Shown: piece by piece, positions 15,130 to 23,713 of the stretch | Layout: every line of letters starts with the position of its first letter | Numbering within the stretch: the stretch's first letter is position 1 | Translations under genes and position numbers: made by a program | The notes under the pieces: generated by a model | The model's input: the letters and a program-made list of their open reading frames with translations, nothing else | What the model was told of the DNA's origin: nothing | Databases searched by the model: none | Assembly (NCBI GenBank): GCA_035454605.1 | Contig: DATIGQ010000203.1 | Location: forward strand, 1 to 45,139 | From: Terriglobales bacterium | GTDB taxonomy: Bacteria > Acidobacteriota > Terriglobia > Terriglobales > Acidobacteriaceae | Direction of reading: 5' to 3' | DNA length: 45,139 bases

Positions 15130-15669
15130 TCAGATGTCGCGCAGCCGCCGCTGCAGCCAGTCAAAACGCGCTCCCGCCAGGGTGAGCCTATCCAGGACCT
15201 CGGGGTCCATTTCGTCGGTTTCCACTTCCTCGGTACCGGGCGACGGTTCTTTCCCATAGCCCAGCTGCCCGATGGAGTGCCGCAACCGGTCAGCCAGGAA
15301 CACCGCAATAGCCCGGTAGAACCGGGCGGCGAAGGGGAGATCGCTTTCCAGTTTGCCGGTGATTCCGGCCAGCGGTACGGCGAGTACATGGGAGGGCTCG
15401 AGCGCAGTCACGGACGCGGAGGGTGGCCGCGAATCCACGAACGACACCTCGCCGACCACTTCACCGCTCTTGAGCCGTGCGACCTCCCGCTGTGCCTCGC
15501 CTACAGAGACGGCAAACGAACCGTCCAGCACGATGAACATGTTTCCGATCGCCTTGCCTTCTTGGATCAGGACTTCGCTCGTCGTCAGCTCCCGCTTTGA
15601 GCCGTGGGCGATGAGCCAGTCAATGTCGCTGTCGTTGAGAATCCCAAGGAGAAAAAGCGCCTTGCGCAT
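15130..15669 (-). CDS. Cyclic-nucleotide-binding-fold protein, first gene of the export operon
   Basis: The 179-residue protein is a single cNMP-binding beta-roll: LIQEGKAIGNMFIVLDGSFAV is the first strand set and LKSGEVVGEVSFVDSRPPSASVTAL is the phosphate-binding cassette, with GE in the usual Gly-Glu position and an RPPSAS version of the RxA(S/T) element. No DNA-binding helix-turn-helix follows; the C-terminal 45 residues are acidic and helical. Such proteins are found with bacteriocin-type exporters (TIGR03896-like transport-associated proteins). The ATG at 15669 has GGAGGG about 6 bases upstream. It probably tunes or scaffolds the exporter rather than acting as a transcription factor; whether it binds cAMP or c-di-GMP is not clear. 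Confidence 0.8.
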   Translation of the reverse strand: MRKALFLLGILNDSDIDWLIAHGSKRELTTSEVLIQEGKAIGNMFIVLDGSFAVSVGEAQREVARLKSGEVVGEVSFVDSRPPSASVTALEPSHVLAVPLAGITGKLESDLPFAARFYRAIAVFLADRLRHSIGQLGYGKEPSPGTEEVETDEMDPEVLDRLTLAGARFDWLQRRLRDI

Positions 15670-15819
15670 GCCGCCCTCCGAAAGCTCTAGGCCGGGCTCC
15701 TGCCCGCCCTTGGGGAATGAAACCTGCGCCGTCCAAATGAAATGATATGAGTTGACTTTCTAAGGGACGCCGATTATCCGTGCCAGTGTCGCGGGCAAGC
15801 CTACTATGTTCCGGTCCAG

Positions 15820-15838
15820 CTCTGCAAAAGGTGCAGAG
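15820..15838. repeat. Short inverted repeat in the export-operon upstream region
   Basis: CTCTGC and GCAGAG flank a 7-base spacer, giving a 6-bp dyad 150 bases upstream of the export operon and just before the broken XRE gene. It could be a remnant operator of that regulator or a chance hairpin. The rest of 15670-15872 has no ORF and no convincing promoter. Confidence 0.25.
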
Positions 15839-15872
15839 TCTTCCGAGATACGGTCGAAGCCTCTCGCCGTAG

Positions 15873-16094
15873 ATTTTCGTCCGCCAGTTACTGCAAAAGC
15901 GCGGCTGGACGCAGGTCCAACTCGCCGAGCACGTCGGCCTTGACCGTAACTATGTGGCGGATGTCGAACGCGGCAACCGCAACATCTCCCTCGTGAACCT
16001 TGAGCCCGACCCTGAGGACGTCGTAGAATCTAGGCGGGCCAAGCTCGTAGCCGATACACCAGTTTTGGGCCGGCCACGCTTCCATCGCGTTTGA
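15873..16094 (+). pseudogene. Remnant of an XRE-family helix-turn-helix regulator
   Basis: Read in frame from 15873, the translation contains VRQLLQKRGWTQ, then QLAEHVGLDRNYVADVERG and NRNISLVNLE, a near-perfect Cro/cI-type HTH (helix 2 QLAEHVGL, recognition helix DRNYVADVERG). There is no ATG, GTG or TTG start: an in-frame TAG lies directly before 15873. After NLE the frame loses family similarity (PDPEDVVESRR and so on to the stop at 16092), while a shifted frame gives TLRTS and a stop, the sort of sequence that usually continues NLE..IARTL. I read this as a gene broken by a small deletion, with loss of its start. It is too short for automatic gene callers. It may be what is left of a regulator for the neighbouring export operon. 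Confidence 0.6.
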
Positions 16095-16134
16095 AGAACA
16101 GCCGCTCTGTTTTTGTCATCTGGGTTTCCCATCC

Positions 16135-18063
16135 ATGCCTGCGAAAACCGAGTTCGCGTTGCGCCATGACGTTTCCCTTCTGGGCGACGACGACCTCCAC
16201 TTGTTCAACGAGGGCTCGCACACACGCCTCTACGAAAAACTGGGAGCCCACGTCATTCAGGCGGATGGAACTGCGGGCACCTGTTTTTCCGTGTGGGCGC
16301 CCAACGCCGAGCGCGTCTCCGTGCTCGGCACTTTCAACGGCTGGAACGCACAGGCCCACCCGTTGCATCAGCGTGGGCGGTCGGGCATCTGGGAAGGCTT
16401 CGTTGCGGGCGCGGGTAAAGGAGAGGTGTACAAGTTCCGCATTGTGTCCCGTAACGCTGGCTACTCGGTGAGCAAGGCGGACCCCTTCGCGGTCATGTCG
16501 GAGCTCCCCCCCAAGACCGCGTCGGTGGTATGGAATCTCGACTACCGCTGGGATGATAGCGATTGGATGAAGCAGCGCCATCGCAGCAACTCGCTGCAAA
16601 GTCCCGTCTCCATCTACGAAGTGCATCTTGGTTCATGGGCGCGCGTGCCTGAGGAGGGAAACCGCTCACTTTCCTATCGCGAGATAGCTCCGCGGCTGGC
16701 GAGTTATGTCGAGAACATGGGATTCACGCACGTTGAACTCATGCCGGTCATGGAGCATCCATTCTACGGATCCTGGGGCTACCAGGTGACCGGCTACTTC
16801 GCGCCTACCAGCCGCTATGGCACGCCCCAGGACTTCATGTACCTGGTGGACCATCTGCATCAGCGCGGCATCGCCGTGATCCTCGACTGGGTACCTGCGC
16901 ACTTTCCTTCCGACGAGCACGGCCTCGCCTACTTCGACGGCACCCATCTTTACGAGCACGCCGACCCGCGACAGGGCTACCACCCTGATTGGGGCAGCTA
17001 CATCTTCAATTACGACCGCCACGAAGTGCGCAGCTTCCTGCTGAGCAACGCCTTCTACTGGCTGGACCGGTATCACGCCGACGGCCTGCGCGTGGACGCG
17101 GTGGCTTCCATGCTCTACCTGGACTACTCGCGCAAGGCAGGCGAGTGGGTGACCAACCAATACGGCGGGCGTGAAAACCTGGGCGCCATTCAGTTCCTGC
17201 GCCGCTGCAACGAGGACGTGTATCGCGAGCATCCCGATGTTCAGGTCATCGCCGAAGAATCCACGTCGTGGCCCATGGTGTCACGGCCCATTTACGTCGG
17301 AGGACTGGGATTCGGACTCAAGTGGGACATGGGCTGGATGCACGACACCTTGCAGTACATGGCCTTCGACCCCATCCATCGCAAGTACCGCCACAGCCAC
17401 CTCACTTTCCGCATGCTGTATGCCTTCACGGAAAACTTCGTTCTGCCGCTTTCTCACGACGAAGTGGTGCACGGCAAAGGTTCGCTGATCGCCAAGATGG
17501 CGGGTGACGATTGGCAGCGCTTCGCCAACCTGCGCCTGCTCTTCGCCTACATGTACTCTCAGCCGGGGAAGAAGCTGTTATTCATGGGCAGCGAGATTGC
17601 CCAGTGGCACGAATGGAACCATGACAGCAGCCTGGATTGGCACCTGACCGAGTACGGCAGCCATCGCGGCGTCCAAAAGCTGGTCGAGGACCTGAACCGC
17701 CTCTATCGCAGCGAGCTTGCGCTGCACGAACTGGACTGCGCTCCGAACGGCTTCGAATGGGTTGATGCCGGCGATTCGGACCAGTCGGTCCTCACTTACT
17801 TGCGGTGCGCACGTTCCGGGGAGCGTACCATCCTGGTGGCGCTCAATTTCACGCCCGTACCGCGCGTGGGCTATCGCATCGGCGTGCCCTTCAGCGGCTT
17901 CTGGAAAGAAGTGCTGAATACCGACGCTACCGCATACGCTGGCAGCGGATGGGGAAATTGGGGCGGCGTCACAGCGTCGGACGTCCCCTGCCACGGACGC
18001 CCGTTCTCGGTTGCGGTCAGCCTGCCTCCATTGGCCGCCGTACTCTTTCTGCACGAAGGGTAG
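16135..18063 (+). CDS. glgB: 1,4-alpha-glucan branching enzyme (GH13)
   Basis: The 642-residue protein makes alpha-1,6 branches in glycogen-like glucan. It has an N-terminal CBM48 domain ([22 protein letters not shown]) and a GH13 barrel with catalytic Asp321 ([11 protein letters not shown]), Glu374 (IAEESTSWP) and Asp442 (LSHDEVVHG). The spacings 53 and 68 equal those between Asp405, Glu458 and Asp526 of the E. coli enzyme. It lacks the first of the two N-terminal domains of the E. coli form, as in many shorter GlgB proteins. The ATG at 16135 has no clear Shine-Dalgarno sequence. It converges with the trehalose/GlgE operon, whose product GlgE supplies the linear chains that GlgB branches. 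Confidence 0.96.
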   Translation: MPAKTEFALRHDVSLLGDDDLHLFNEGSHTRLYEKLGAHVIQADGTAGTCFSVWAPNAERVSVLGTFNGWNAQAHPLHQRGRSGIWEGFVAGAGKGEVYKFRIVSRNAGYSVSKADPFAVMSELPPKTASVVWNLDYRWDDSDWMKQRHRSNSLQSPVSIYEVHLGSWARVPEEGNRSLSYREIAPRLASYVENMGFTHVELMPVMEHPFYGSWGYQVTGYFAPTSRYGTPQDFMYLVDHLHQRGIAVILDWVPAHFPSDEHGLAYFDGTHLYEHADPRQGYHPDWGSYIFNYDRHEVRSFLLSNAFYWLDRYHADGLRVDAVASMLYLDYSRKAGEWVTNQYGGRENLGAIQFLRRCNEDVYREHPDVQVIAEESTSWPMVSRPIYVGGLGFGLKWDMGWMHDTLQYMAFDPIHRKYRHSHLTFRMLYAFTENFVLPLSHDEVVHGKGSLIAKMAGDDWQRFANLRLLFAYMYSQPGKKLLFMGSEIAQWHEWNHDSSLDWHLTEYGSHRGVQKLVEDLNRLYRSELALHELDCAPNGFEWVDAGDSDQSVLTYLRCARSGERTILVALNFTPVPRVGYRIGVPFSGFWKEVLNTDATAYAGSGWGNWGGVTASDVPCHGRPFSVAVSLPPLAAVLFLHEG

Positions 18064-18186
18064 AAGCTGCGGCTGGGCACCTCGCCCAGGAACAGAGGCG
18101 CCGGCAAAGACAATTTCCGCAGCACCGCACCACGGTTTGATCCTGTCCCGTGCCCCGGGAGGACGTCACGACTTGCAAAGGCCTTG

Positions 18187-21100
18187 CTATCTGGATTCCG
18201 AGCTGCCCTTGAGCAAATCGAGGACGCCGTGCACCGGAATCTGCAGCCAATCGGGTCGATTATTCAGCTCATATCCCAGCTCGTAGATGGCCTTTTCCAA
18301 CAAGTAAGCCTCGAGCAGAAGCTGCAGTTCCCCTCGATTGCGGGGCATCCAGACTCCTTCGGCCGCGGTTTGCAGATAGGCGCGCAGGAAGACCGCTGAG
18401 CAATAGGCGTACCAATAGAACGCCCACGGTTCCAGCGCGGGAAGGTCCTCAGGGCGAACGGCGCGGCCCGCGCTCGGGCCCAGCAAGGCCGCGTACGCGG
18501 CGTAGTGAAATGAGCGCAGCATTCCGGCTACGTCCCGCAACGGTGAACGCTTGATCCGCCGCTCTCCAATGGAACGCGCAGGCTCACCCTCGAAATCGAT
18601 GATCACAAAATCGTCGCCAGTGTGGAGCACCTGGCCGAGGTGGTAGTCGCCGTGAATGCGTGTGCGCATCGCGCTAATCTTCCCCTCGGTGATAGCGCGG
18701 AACTTCCCCAGAATCGCCGCCTCCTGCCCGACAACCGCCTGGGCGTCGGACCGCACCGCTTCCGGCAGTGTGGGAATGCGCTGGCGCAACATCTGGAACG
18801 AGTTGGATGCCAGGTTGCGCATCGATTGGTAGAGCGAACGCTGGTAGAAAGGAGTGAACGCTTCGGGCACGAAGGCGGAATCCTGCGAATCCGAAGCCAG
18901 GGCCAAGTGCATTTCGGCGGTGCGCTGGCCCAACAGCCGCGCCGACTCCAGGTAGGTTCCGATCAACGCTCCAGCCTGCTCGGGCAGATCCTGACTTGCC
19001 AGGGTGAGCGGCGAAACCGGGGTCATGGTTTCTGGCCGCGACTCGGTCGGCAGCGCCGTCACCCGCTCGTAGAAGCGCGAGAGCGCATCCAGACTGTACT
19101 GCCATGCATCTCCCTGGTTGACCACGAATCCTTGCAGGATTCCGAGCGTGATCGGAGCCGCCCCTTTGCGCTGGTACTCCAGGGCCCCAGCCACGGGAGC
19201 GATCTGTCGAAATCCAGTCTTTTCCGTAAGAAAAGCGCCGATTTCCAGGTCGGGGTTCACGCCGTCCTGCAACTTCCGGAAGACCTTCAAGATCATCCGA
19301 TCGCCGAAGAGCACCGAGGAGTTGCTTTGCTCGGTTCGCAACAGCGAAGGAGGCAGGACATCAGAGGTCTCGCCCCGCAGGCTCCGGAAGGCGCGGGTCG
19401 GCCTGCCTACCACCTCACCCCCCTGACCGCGCAGCCGGCGTCGCCTGGCGATGGTTTCCAGCAAGGCCGCACAAAACCCTGGATCGCGCATGGCGCCGTA
19501 GATCACGCCCTTGCCGTCGGGTCCTGAGGTGCGGGCAACAATGGAGTGCGCGTGGCTCTCCTCGATTCGCTCCGCCTGCTCACCGGCAGCGAAGCTCAGG
19601 GGCACCGAGTAGTTCTCTGGATCCCCTTCCGTATACTCCACGTTCACGATGGCAATGTACGTCACACCTCCGTCATGCTGCAGCGGCACACCGTCGGCGA
19701 CGGTGGCGGACTTAACGCGGCGGGCCTTGCTTCCGAACCAGCGCCGCGAGACCAGGAAGCGGGGCAGTGCCCGCTCCAGGGACCGGCTTCCGCCCTTGCG
19801 CAAAAGGTTCTGCCACCCTCCCGCGAAGGCCACCGTCGGCGCCGACGCAATCTCTCCGGTCACGCTCTCAACCTCAGCCACGCGCCGCGGCTCCAGCGCG
19901 AACCAGTGAAAAGCGTACCCTCCCAGAGTCAGCAGGTAGGGCAGCTCCCCGATGGGAGGAAACTCGGTGCGCCCGGAGAGCTCTACGGGCACCATGTCCT
20001 TATAGGCGGAAAGATCCAACTCGACGTATTGGGCGAACCGCGAAAGGTTGGCCACGACCAAGATGGTCTGTTCCTGGAACCTGCGGACGAAAGCCAGCAC
20101 CCGGCGGTTCTCGGGCGAAAGAAACTCCAGCGTTCCCCAGCCGAACGCATGATGCTGCTTACGGAAGGCAATAAGGCGTTTCGTCCACCACAGGATGGAA
20201 TGTGCGTTCTGCTGCGACGACTCGACGTTGGTTGATTCATAGTGGAAATCGGGGTCGATAATCAGCGGGAGGAACAGGCGCTGCGAGTTGGCGCGGGAAA
20301 AGCCCGCGTTCCGGTCCGGCGTCCACTGCATGGGCGTGCGCACCCCGTTGCGGTCGCCCAAGTAGATGTTGTCTCCCATGCCGATCTCATCACCGTAGTA
20401 GACCACCGGCGTTCCGGGCAGCGAAAACAGCAGACCGTTCATCAGTTCGATCTTGGCCCGGTTCCGCTCCAGCAGAGGCGCCAGTCGCCGCCGGATGCCC
20501 AGGTTGATTCGCGCCTGCGGATCGTTGGCATACACCCGGTACATGTAGTCGCGCTCTTCGTCTGTCACCATCTCCAGCGTCAATTCGTCGTGATTGCGAA
20601 GGAAGATGGCCCATTGGCAAAGCGGTGGAATGGAAGGTGTCTGCTGAAGAATGTCCAGAATCGGATAGCGGTCCTCCATGCGGATAGCCATGAACATGCG
20701 CGGCATCAGCGGGAAGTGGAACGCCATATGGCATTCATCACCTTCACCGAAGTAGGCCACCGCATCCTCCGGCCACTGGTTGGCCTCCGCGAGGAGCATT
20801 CGCCCCGGAAAATCCTTGTCCACGTGCGCGCGCAGTGCCTTCAAGAAGGCATGCGTCTCGGGCAGATTCTCGCAATTTGTTCCCTCGCGCTCGTAGAGGT
20901 ACGGCACGGCATCCAAACGCATGCCGTCCACGCCCATCTCCAGCCAGAAGTCCACGACGTGGAACAAAGCGCGATGCACGGCCGGGTTGTCGAAGTTGAG
21001 ATCGGGTTGGTGGCAATAGAAGCGGTGCCAGAAATAGGCCTTGGCGACCGGATCCCACGTCCAGTTGGAGGCTTCAAAATCCTTGAAAATAATGCGCGCG

Positions 21101-21549
21101 TCGCGGTAGCGGTCCGGGGTATCGCTCCAGACGTAGAAATTACGCCATACGCTTCCCTTGGGTTCACGCCGTGCGCGCTGAAACCACGCGTGCTGATCCG
21201 ACGTGTGATTCAGGACGAGCTCGGTAATCACCCGCAGTCCACGTCGGTGAGCTTCCCGGAGGAGGTTGCGGAAGTCGAGCAACGTTCCATAGCTGGGGTG
21301 GACGCTGGTGTAGTCCGCAATGTCATATCCATCGTCACGCAGCGGCGACGGATAGAACGGCAGCACCCAGAGCGCGGTCACGCCCAGGTCCTGCAAGTAA
21401 TCCAGCTTCTGGGTCAGTCCGCGGAGGTCGCCGATGCCGTCTCCGTCGCTGTCGTGAAAGGCACGGACGTGGAGCTGGTACACAACCGCATCCTTGTACC
21501 AGGTCGCTTCCCCTGGCTCCACGTTTGCGCTCTGTTTCCTTCGCGCCAC
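18187..21549 (-). CDS. treS: Trehalose synthase-maltokinase fusion (TreS-Mak)
   Basis: The 1120-residue protein joins two enzymes. Residues 1-560 are a GH13 trehalose synthase (AVVYQLHVRAFHDSDGDGIGD, nucleophile in GMRLDAVPYLYE, acid/base in LLAEANQWPED, FLRNHDELTLEM) that interconverts trehalose and maltose. From about 590 to the end is a maltokinase (Pep2 type) with RRWFGSKAR at its start, the Brenner-type loop HGDYHLGQ and metal-binding IDFEGEPARS; it makes maltose 1-phosphate from maltose and ATP. The fusion therefore turns trehalose into the substrate of GlgE, encoded 13 bases upstream. The start is a GTG at 21549. It is the last gene of the five-gene operon; no clear terminator lies between its stop and glgB. 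Confidence 0.95.
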   Translation of the reverse strand: MARRKQSANVEPGEATWYKDAVVYQLHVRAFHDSDGDGIGDLRGLTQKLDYLQDLGVTALWVLPFYPSPLRDDGYDIADYTSVHPSYGTLLDFRNLLREAHRRGLRVITELVLNHTSDQHAWFQRARREPKGSVWRNFYVWSDTPDRYRDARIIFKDFEASNWTWDPVAKAYFWHRFYCHQPDLNFDNPAVHRALFHVVDFWLEMGVDGMRLDAVPYLYEREGTNCENLPETHAFLKALRAHVDKDFPGRMLLAEANQWPEDAVAYFGEGDECHMAFHFPLMPRMFMAIRMEDRYPILDILQQTPSIPPLCQWAIFLRNHDELTLEMVTDEERDYMYRVYANDPQARINLGIRRRLAPLLERNRAKIELMNGLLFSLPGTPVVYYGDEIGMGDNIYLGDRNGVRTPMQWTPDRNAGFSRANSQRLFLPLIIDPDFHYESTNVESSQQNAHSILWWTKRLIAFRKQHHAFGWGTLEFLSPENRRVLAFVRRFQEQTILVVANLSRFAQYVELDLSAYKDMVPVELSGRTEFPPIGELPYLLTLGGYAFHWFALEPRRVAEVESVTGEIASAPTVAFAGGWQNLLRKGGSRSLERALPRFLVSRRWFGSKARRVKSATVADGVPLQHDGGVTYIAIVNVEYTEGDPENYSVPLSFAAGEQAERIEESHAHSIVARTSGPDGKGVIYGAMRDPGFCAALLETIARRRRLRGQGGEVVGRPTRAFRSLRGETSDVLPPSLLRTEQSNSSVLFGDRMILKVFRKLQDGVNPDLEIGAFLTEKTGFRQIAPVAGALEYQRKGAAPITLGILQGFVVNQGDAWQYSLDALSRFYERVTALPTESRPETMTPVSPLTLASQDLPEQAGALIGTYLESARLLGQRTAEMHLALASDSQDSAFVPEAFTPFYQRSLYQSMRNLASNSFQMLRQRIPTLPEAVRSDAQAVVGQEAAILGKFRAITEGKISAMRTRIHGDYHLGQVLHTGDDFVIIDFEGEPARSIGERRIKRSPLRDVAGMLRSFHYAAYAALLGPSAGRAVRPEDLPALEPWAFYWYAYCSAVFLRAYLQTAAEGVWMPRNRGELQLLLEAYLLEKAIYELGYELNNRPDWLQIPVHGVLDLLKGSSESR

Positions 21550-21562
21550 TCCTGCTCCTTTT

Positions 21563-23593
21563 TCACATGAAGTAGTCGAAGTCCCGCTCGGTGCGCACGC
21601 GCCGCCGCACGCGGAAGATGTGTGCAGGAAGCTTGTGCGGATTCAGTTCGACATAATTCCGTGGACCGTTCCAGATGTAGCGTCCGTCGTCCAGCAGGTC
21701 GTGTACCTGGAAAGGCTGGTGCGCGTCGATTCCCAGTTGTTCCAACGGCAGTTCCAGCCAGCCGGATTGCGTATGGTGCGGATCCAGGTTCACGACCGCC
21801 AGGATGATATTGCTCAGGTCCTCGGTGGCCTTCGTATAAGCGATGATCTGCTCGTTGTCCACATGGTGAAACGTGAGTCCTTCGTTGCTGCGCAGCGCCG
21901 GGTTTTCCCGTCGCACCTGGTTCACGCGCGTGATGAGCGAACGGAGGCTGTCGACCCGCTCCCTATCCCACTCACGGATCTCGTACTTTTCCGCGTCCAG
22001 ATACTCTTCACTACCCCAACGCAGGGGTCGGTTCTCGCACAGTTCGAACGCCGGACCATAGATCCCATAGCTCGCGCCCAACGTGGCCGCCAGCACCAGA
22101 CGTGCCATGAAGGCTGGCCGACCTCCGGTCTGCAGGTACTCGGTGAGGATGTCGGGTGTATTCGGCCAGAAGCTCGGCCGGTAGTACTCCCGGACCTCGC
22201 TGCGCGTCAACTCCGTCAGGTACTCGGTTAGCTCCCACTTGCCGTTGCGCCACGCGAAGTACGTATAGGATTGGTTGAAGCCCAGCTTGGCCAGCCGGTA
22301 CATCACCTCCGGCCGCGTGAACGCCTCCGCCAGAAAGATGGTTTCCGGGTGCTCCTGTCTGATCCCCGCGATCAGCCATTCCCAGAAAGAGAATGGCTTG
22401 GTGTGGGGATTGTCTACGCGGAAGATGCGAACGCCCTGTTCGATCCAGAAGTCCAAAACGCTGCGCAGCTCTTCCCACAGTTCCCGCCACCTCTCAGACT
22501 CGAAGTTGAGCGGATAGATGTCCTGGTACTTTTTCGGCGGATTCTCGGCGTACTGCACTGTCCCGTCGGGACGCAGAACGAACCACTCCGGGTGTTCTTT
22601 CACATAAGGATGGTCCGGGGTGCATTGAAAAGCGATGTCCAGTGCGATCTCCAGGCCGTGGGAACGAGCCGCAGCCACCAGGACGTGAAAGTCCTCCATC
22701 GTGCCCAACTGGGGATGGATCGTCTTGTGTCCTCCCTCCGCTCCGCCAATCGCCCACGGGCTTCCCAGGTCGCCCTGTGAGCCAACGGGATTGTTGTTCT
22801 TGCCCTTGCGGTTGGTGCTTCCGATAGGGTGGATGGGCGGAAGGTAAAGAACGTCAAAACCCATCTCCGCTACGTACGAAAGCATGCCAATGCAGTCGCG
22901 CAATGTGCCGTGGTGCCCGGGCGTGGGCGAGCAGGAGCGCGGAAACATCTCGTACCAGGCGCTGAAGCGGGCTTTCTCTCGGTCCACCACGACCCTCAGC
23001 TCACGTTCGTAGGTGGCGCCCAGGCCGCGGTCCGAGTACTTCTCCATCAGAGCCGCCAGGCTCGCCTCCAATGCCAGGGCCGCTGCGCCTGCAGCATCCG
23101 ACTTCGCTTGCGAGCGCAACCTGGCAGCGACGCCCTGCAAATGCGCCGCGTCCTGACCCGTTGCCCGGTCAGCGGCCTTGGCCACCAGTTCCGCGCCGAC
23201 CAACAGTTCCACGCCCAGGTCCTGCCCGGCATCGAGCTTCTTCCTGAGGTCGCGGCGCCAACTCTTGAAGCGGTCCACCCATGCCTGCACGGTGTAGGCG
23301 TACTCGCCCAGTTCCGTCACCTGGAAGCTCGACCGCCAGCGATCGTTGGCCAGTTCCTCCAGGGCGGCCTCACACCAGTCTTCGTCTTCGAGGTGACGGT
23401 AGCGGACCACGCCGGAGATCACGTCGTGGCCATCGGCAAAGATGCGTGCGCCTACGTCAACGCGCTCACCAACGCTACGTTTGATGGGAAAACGGCCACC
23501 GTCGATCTCCGGATCCACCTTCCCGATTACGACTCGCGAGGGCGGCGGAAGTACCGCCGGTTGGGAAGGGGCTCGCCCGGTGCTCTTCTTCAT
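21563..23593 (-). CDS. glgE: Alpha-1,4-glucan:maltose-1-phosphate maltosyltransferase
   Basis: The 676-residue GH13_3 enzyme extends alpha-1,4-glucans with maltosyl units from maltose 1-phosphate. The N-terminal domain (VVIGKVDPEIDGGRFPIKR) and the barrel motifs GFDVLYLPPIHPIG, IFRVDNPHTKPFSFWEWL (nucleophile Asp) and FLAEAFTRPEVM (acid/base Glu) are typical of GlgE. The ATG at 23593 is preceded by AGGAGG at 8 bases and gives the usual N-terminus; the frame is open 15 codons further. Between it and treY are 120 bases with an AT-rich palindrome (TTTATCATAAA, 23661-23671), so a second internal promoter for glgE-treS is possible. It works with TreS-Mak downstream and GlgB. Confidence 0.95.
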   Translation of the reverse strand: MKKSTGRAPSQPAVLPPPSRVVIGKVDPEIDGGRFPIKRSVGERVDVGARIFADGHDVISGVVRYRHLEDEDWCEAALEELANDRWRSSFQVTELGEYAYTVQAWVDRFKSWRRDLRKKLDAGQDLGVELLVGAELVAKAADRATGQDAAHLQGVAARLRSQAKSDAAGAAALALEASLAALMEKYSDRGLGATYERELRVVVDREKARFSAWYEMFPRSCSPTPGHHGTLRDCIGMLSYVAEMGFDVLYLPPIHPIGSTNRKGKNNNPVGSQGDLGSPWAIGGAEGGHKTIHPQLGTMEDFHVLVAAARSHGLEIALDIAFQCTPDHPYVKEHPEWFVLRPDGTVQYAENPPKKYQDIYPLNFESERWRELWEELRSVLDFWIEQGVRIFRVDNPHTKPFSFWEWLIAGIRQEHPETIFLAEAFTRPEVMYRLAKLGFNQSYTYFAWRNGKWELTEYLTELTRSEVREYYRPSFWPNTPDILTEYLQTGGRPAFMARLVLAATLGASYGIYGPAFELCENRPLRWGSEEYLDAEKYEIREWDRERVDSLRSLITRVNQVRRENPALRSNEGLTFHHVDNEQIIAYTKATEDLSNIILAVVNLDPHHTQSGWLELPLEQLGIDAHQPFQVHDLLDDGRYIWNGPRNYVELNPHKLPAHIFRVRRRVRTERDFDYFM

Positions 23594-23713
23594 CCGCCTG
23601 ACCTCCTGCGCTAGAGTGGCCCGCCACCCACGGTGCACGCAGGAGACTGCGGCCCAGTTCTTTATGATAAATGATGGCTCGCGTCTCTAAGACAGGAAAT
23701 GAATCCCGCGCGA

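Noticed and set aside
15768-15786. TGGCACG on the minus strand as a sigma-54 promoter for the exporter operon
   Set aside because: The -24 half is perfect, but no GC falls at the required -12 spacing.
18073-18089. CTGGGC/GCCCAG hairpin after glgB as a terminator
   Set aside because: The stem is only 6 bp and no T-tract follows on either strand.
20242-21570. 442-codon plus-strand ORF antisense to treS
   Set aside because: Its translation has no domain, and the TreS catalytic motifs are complete on the other strand.
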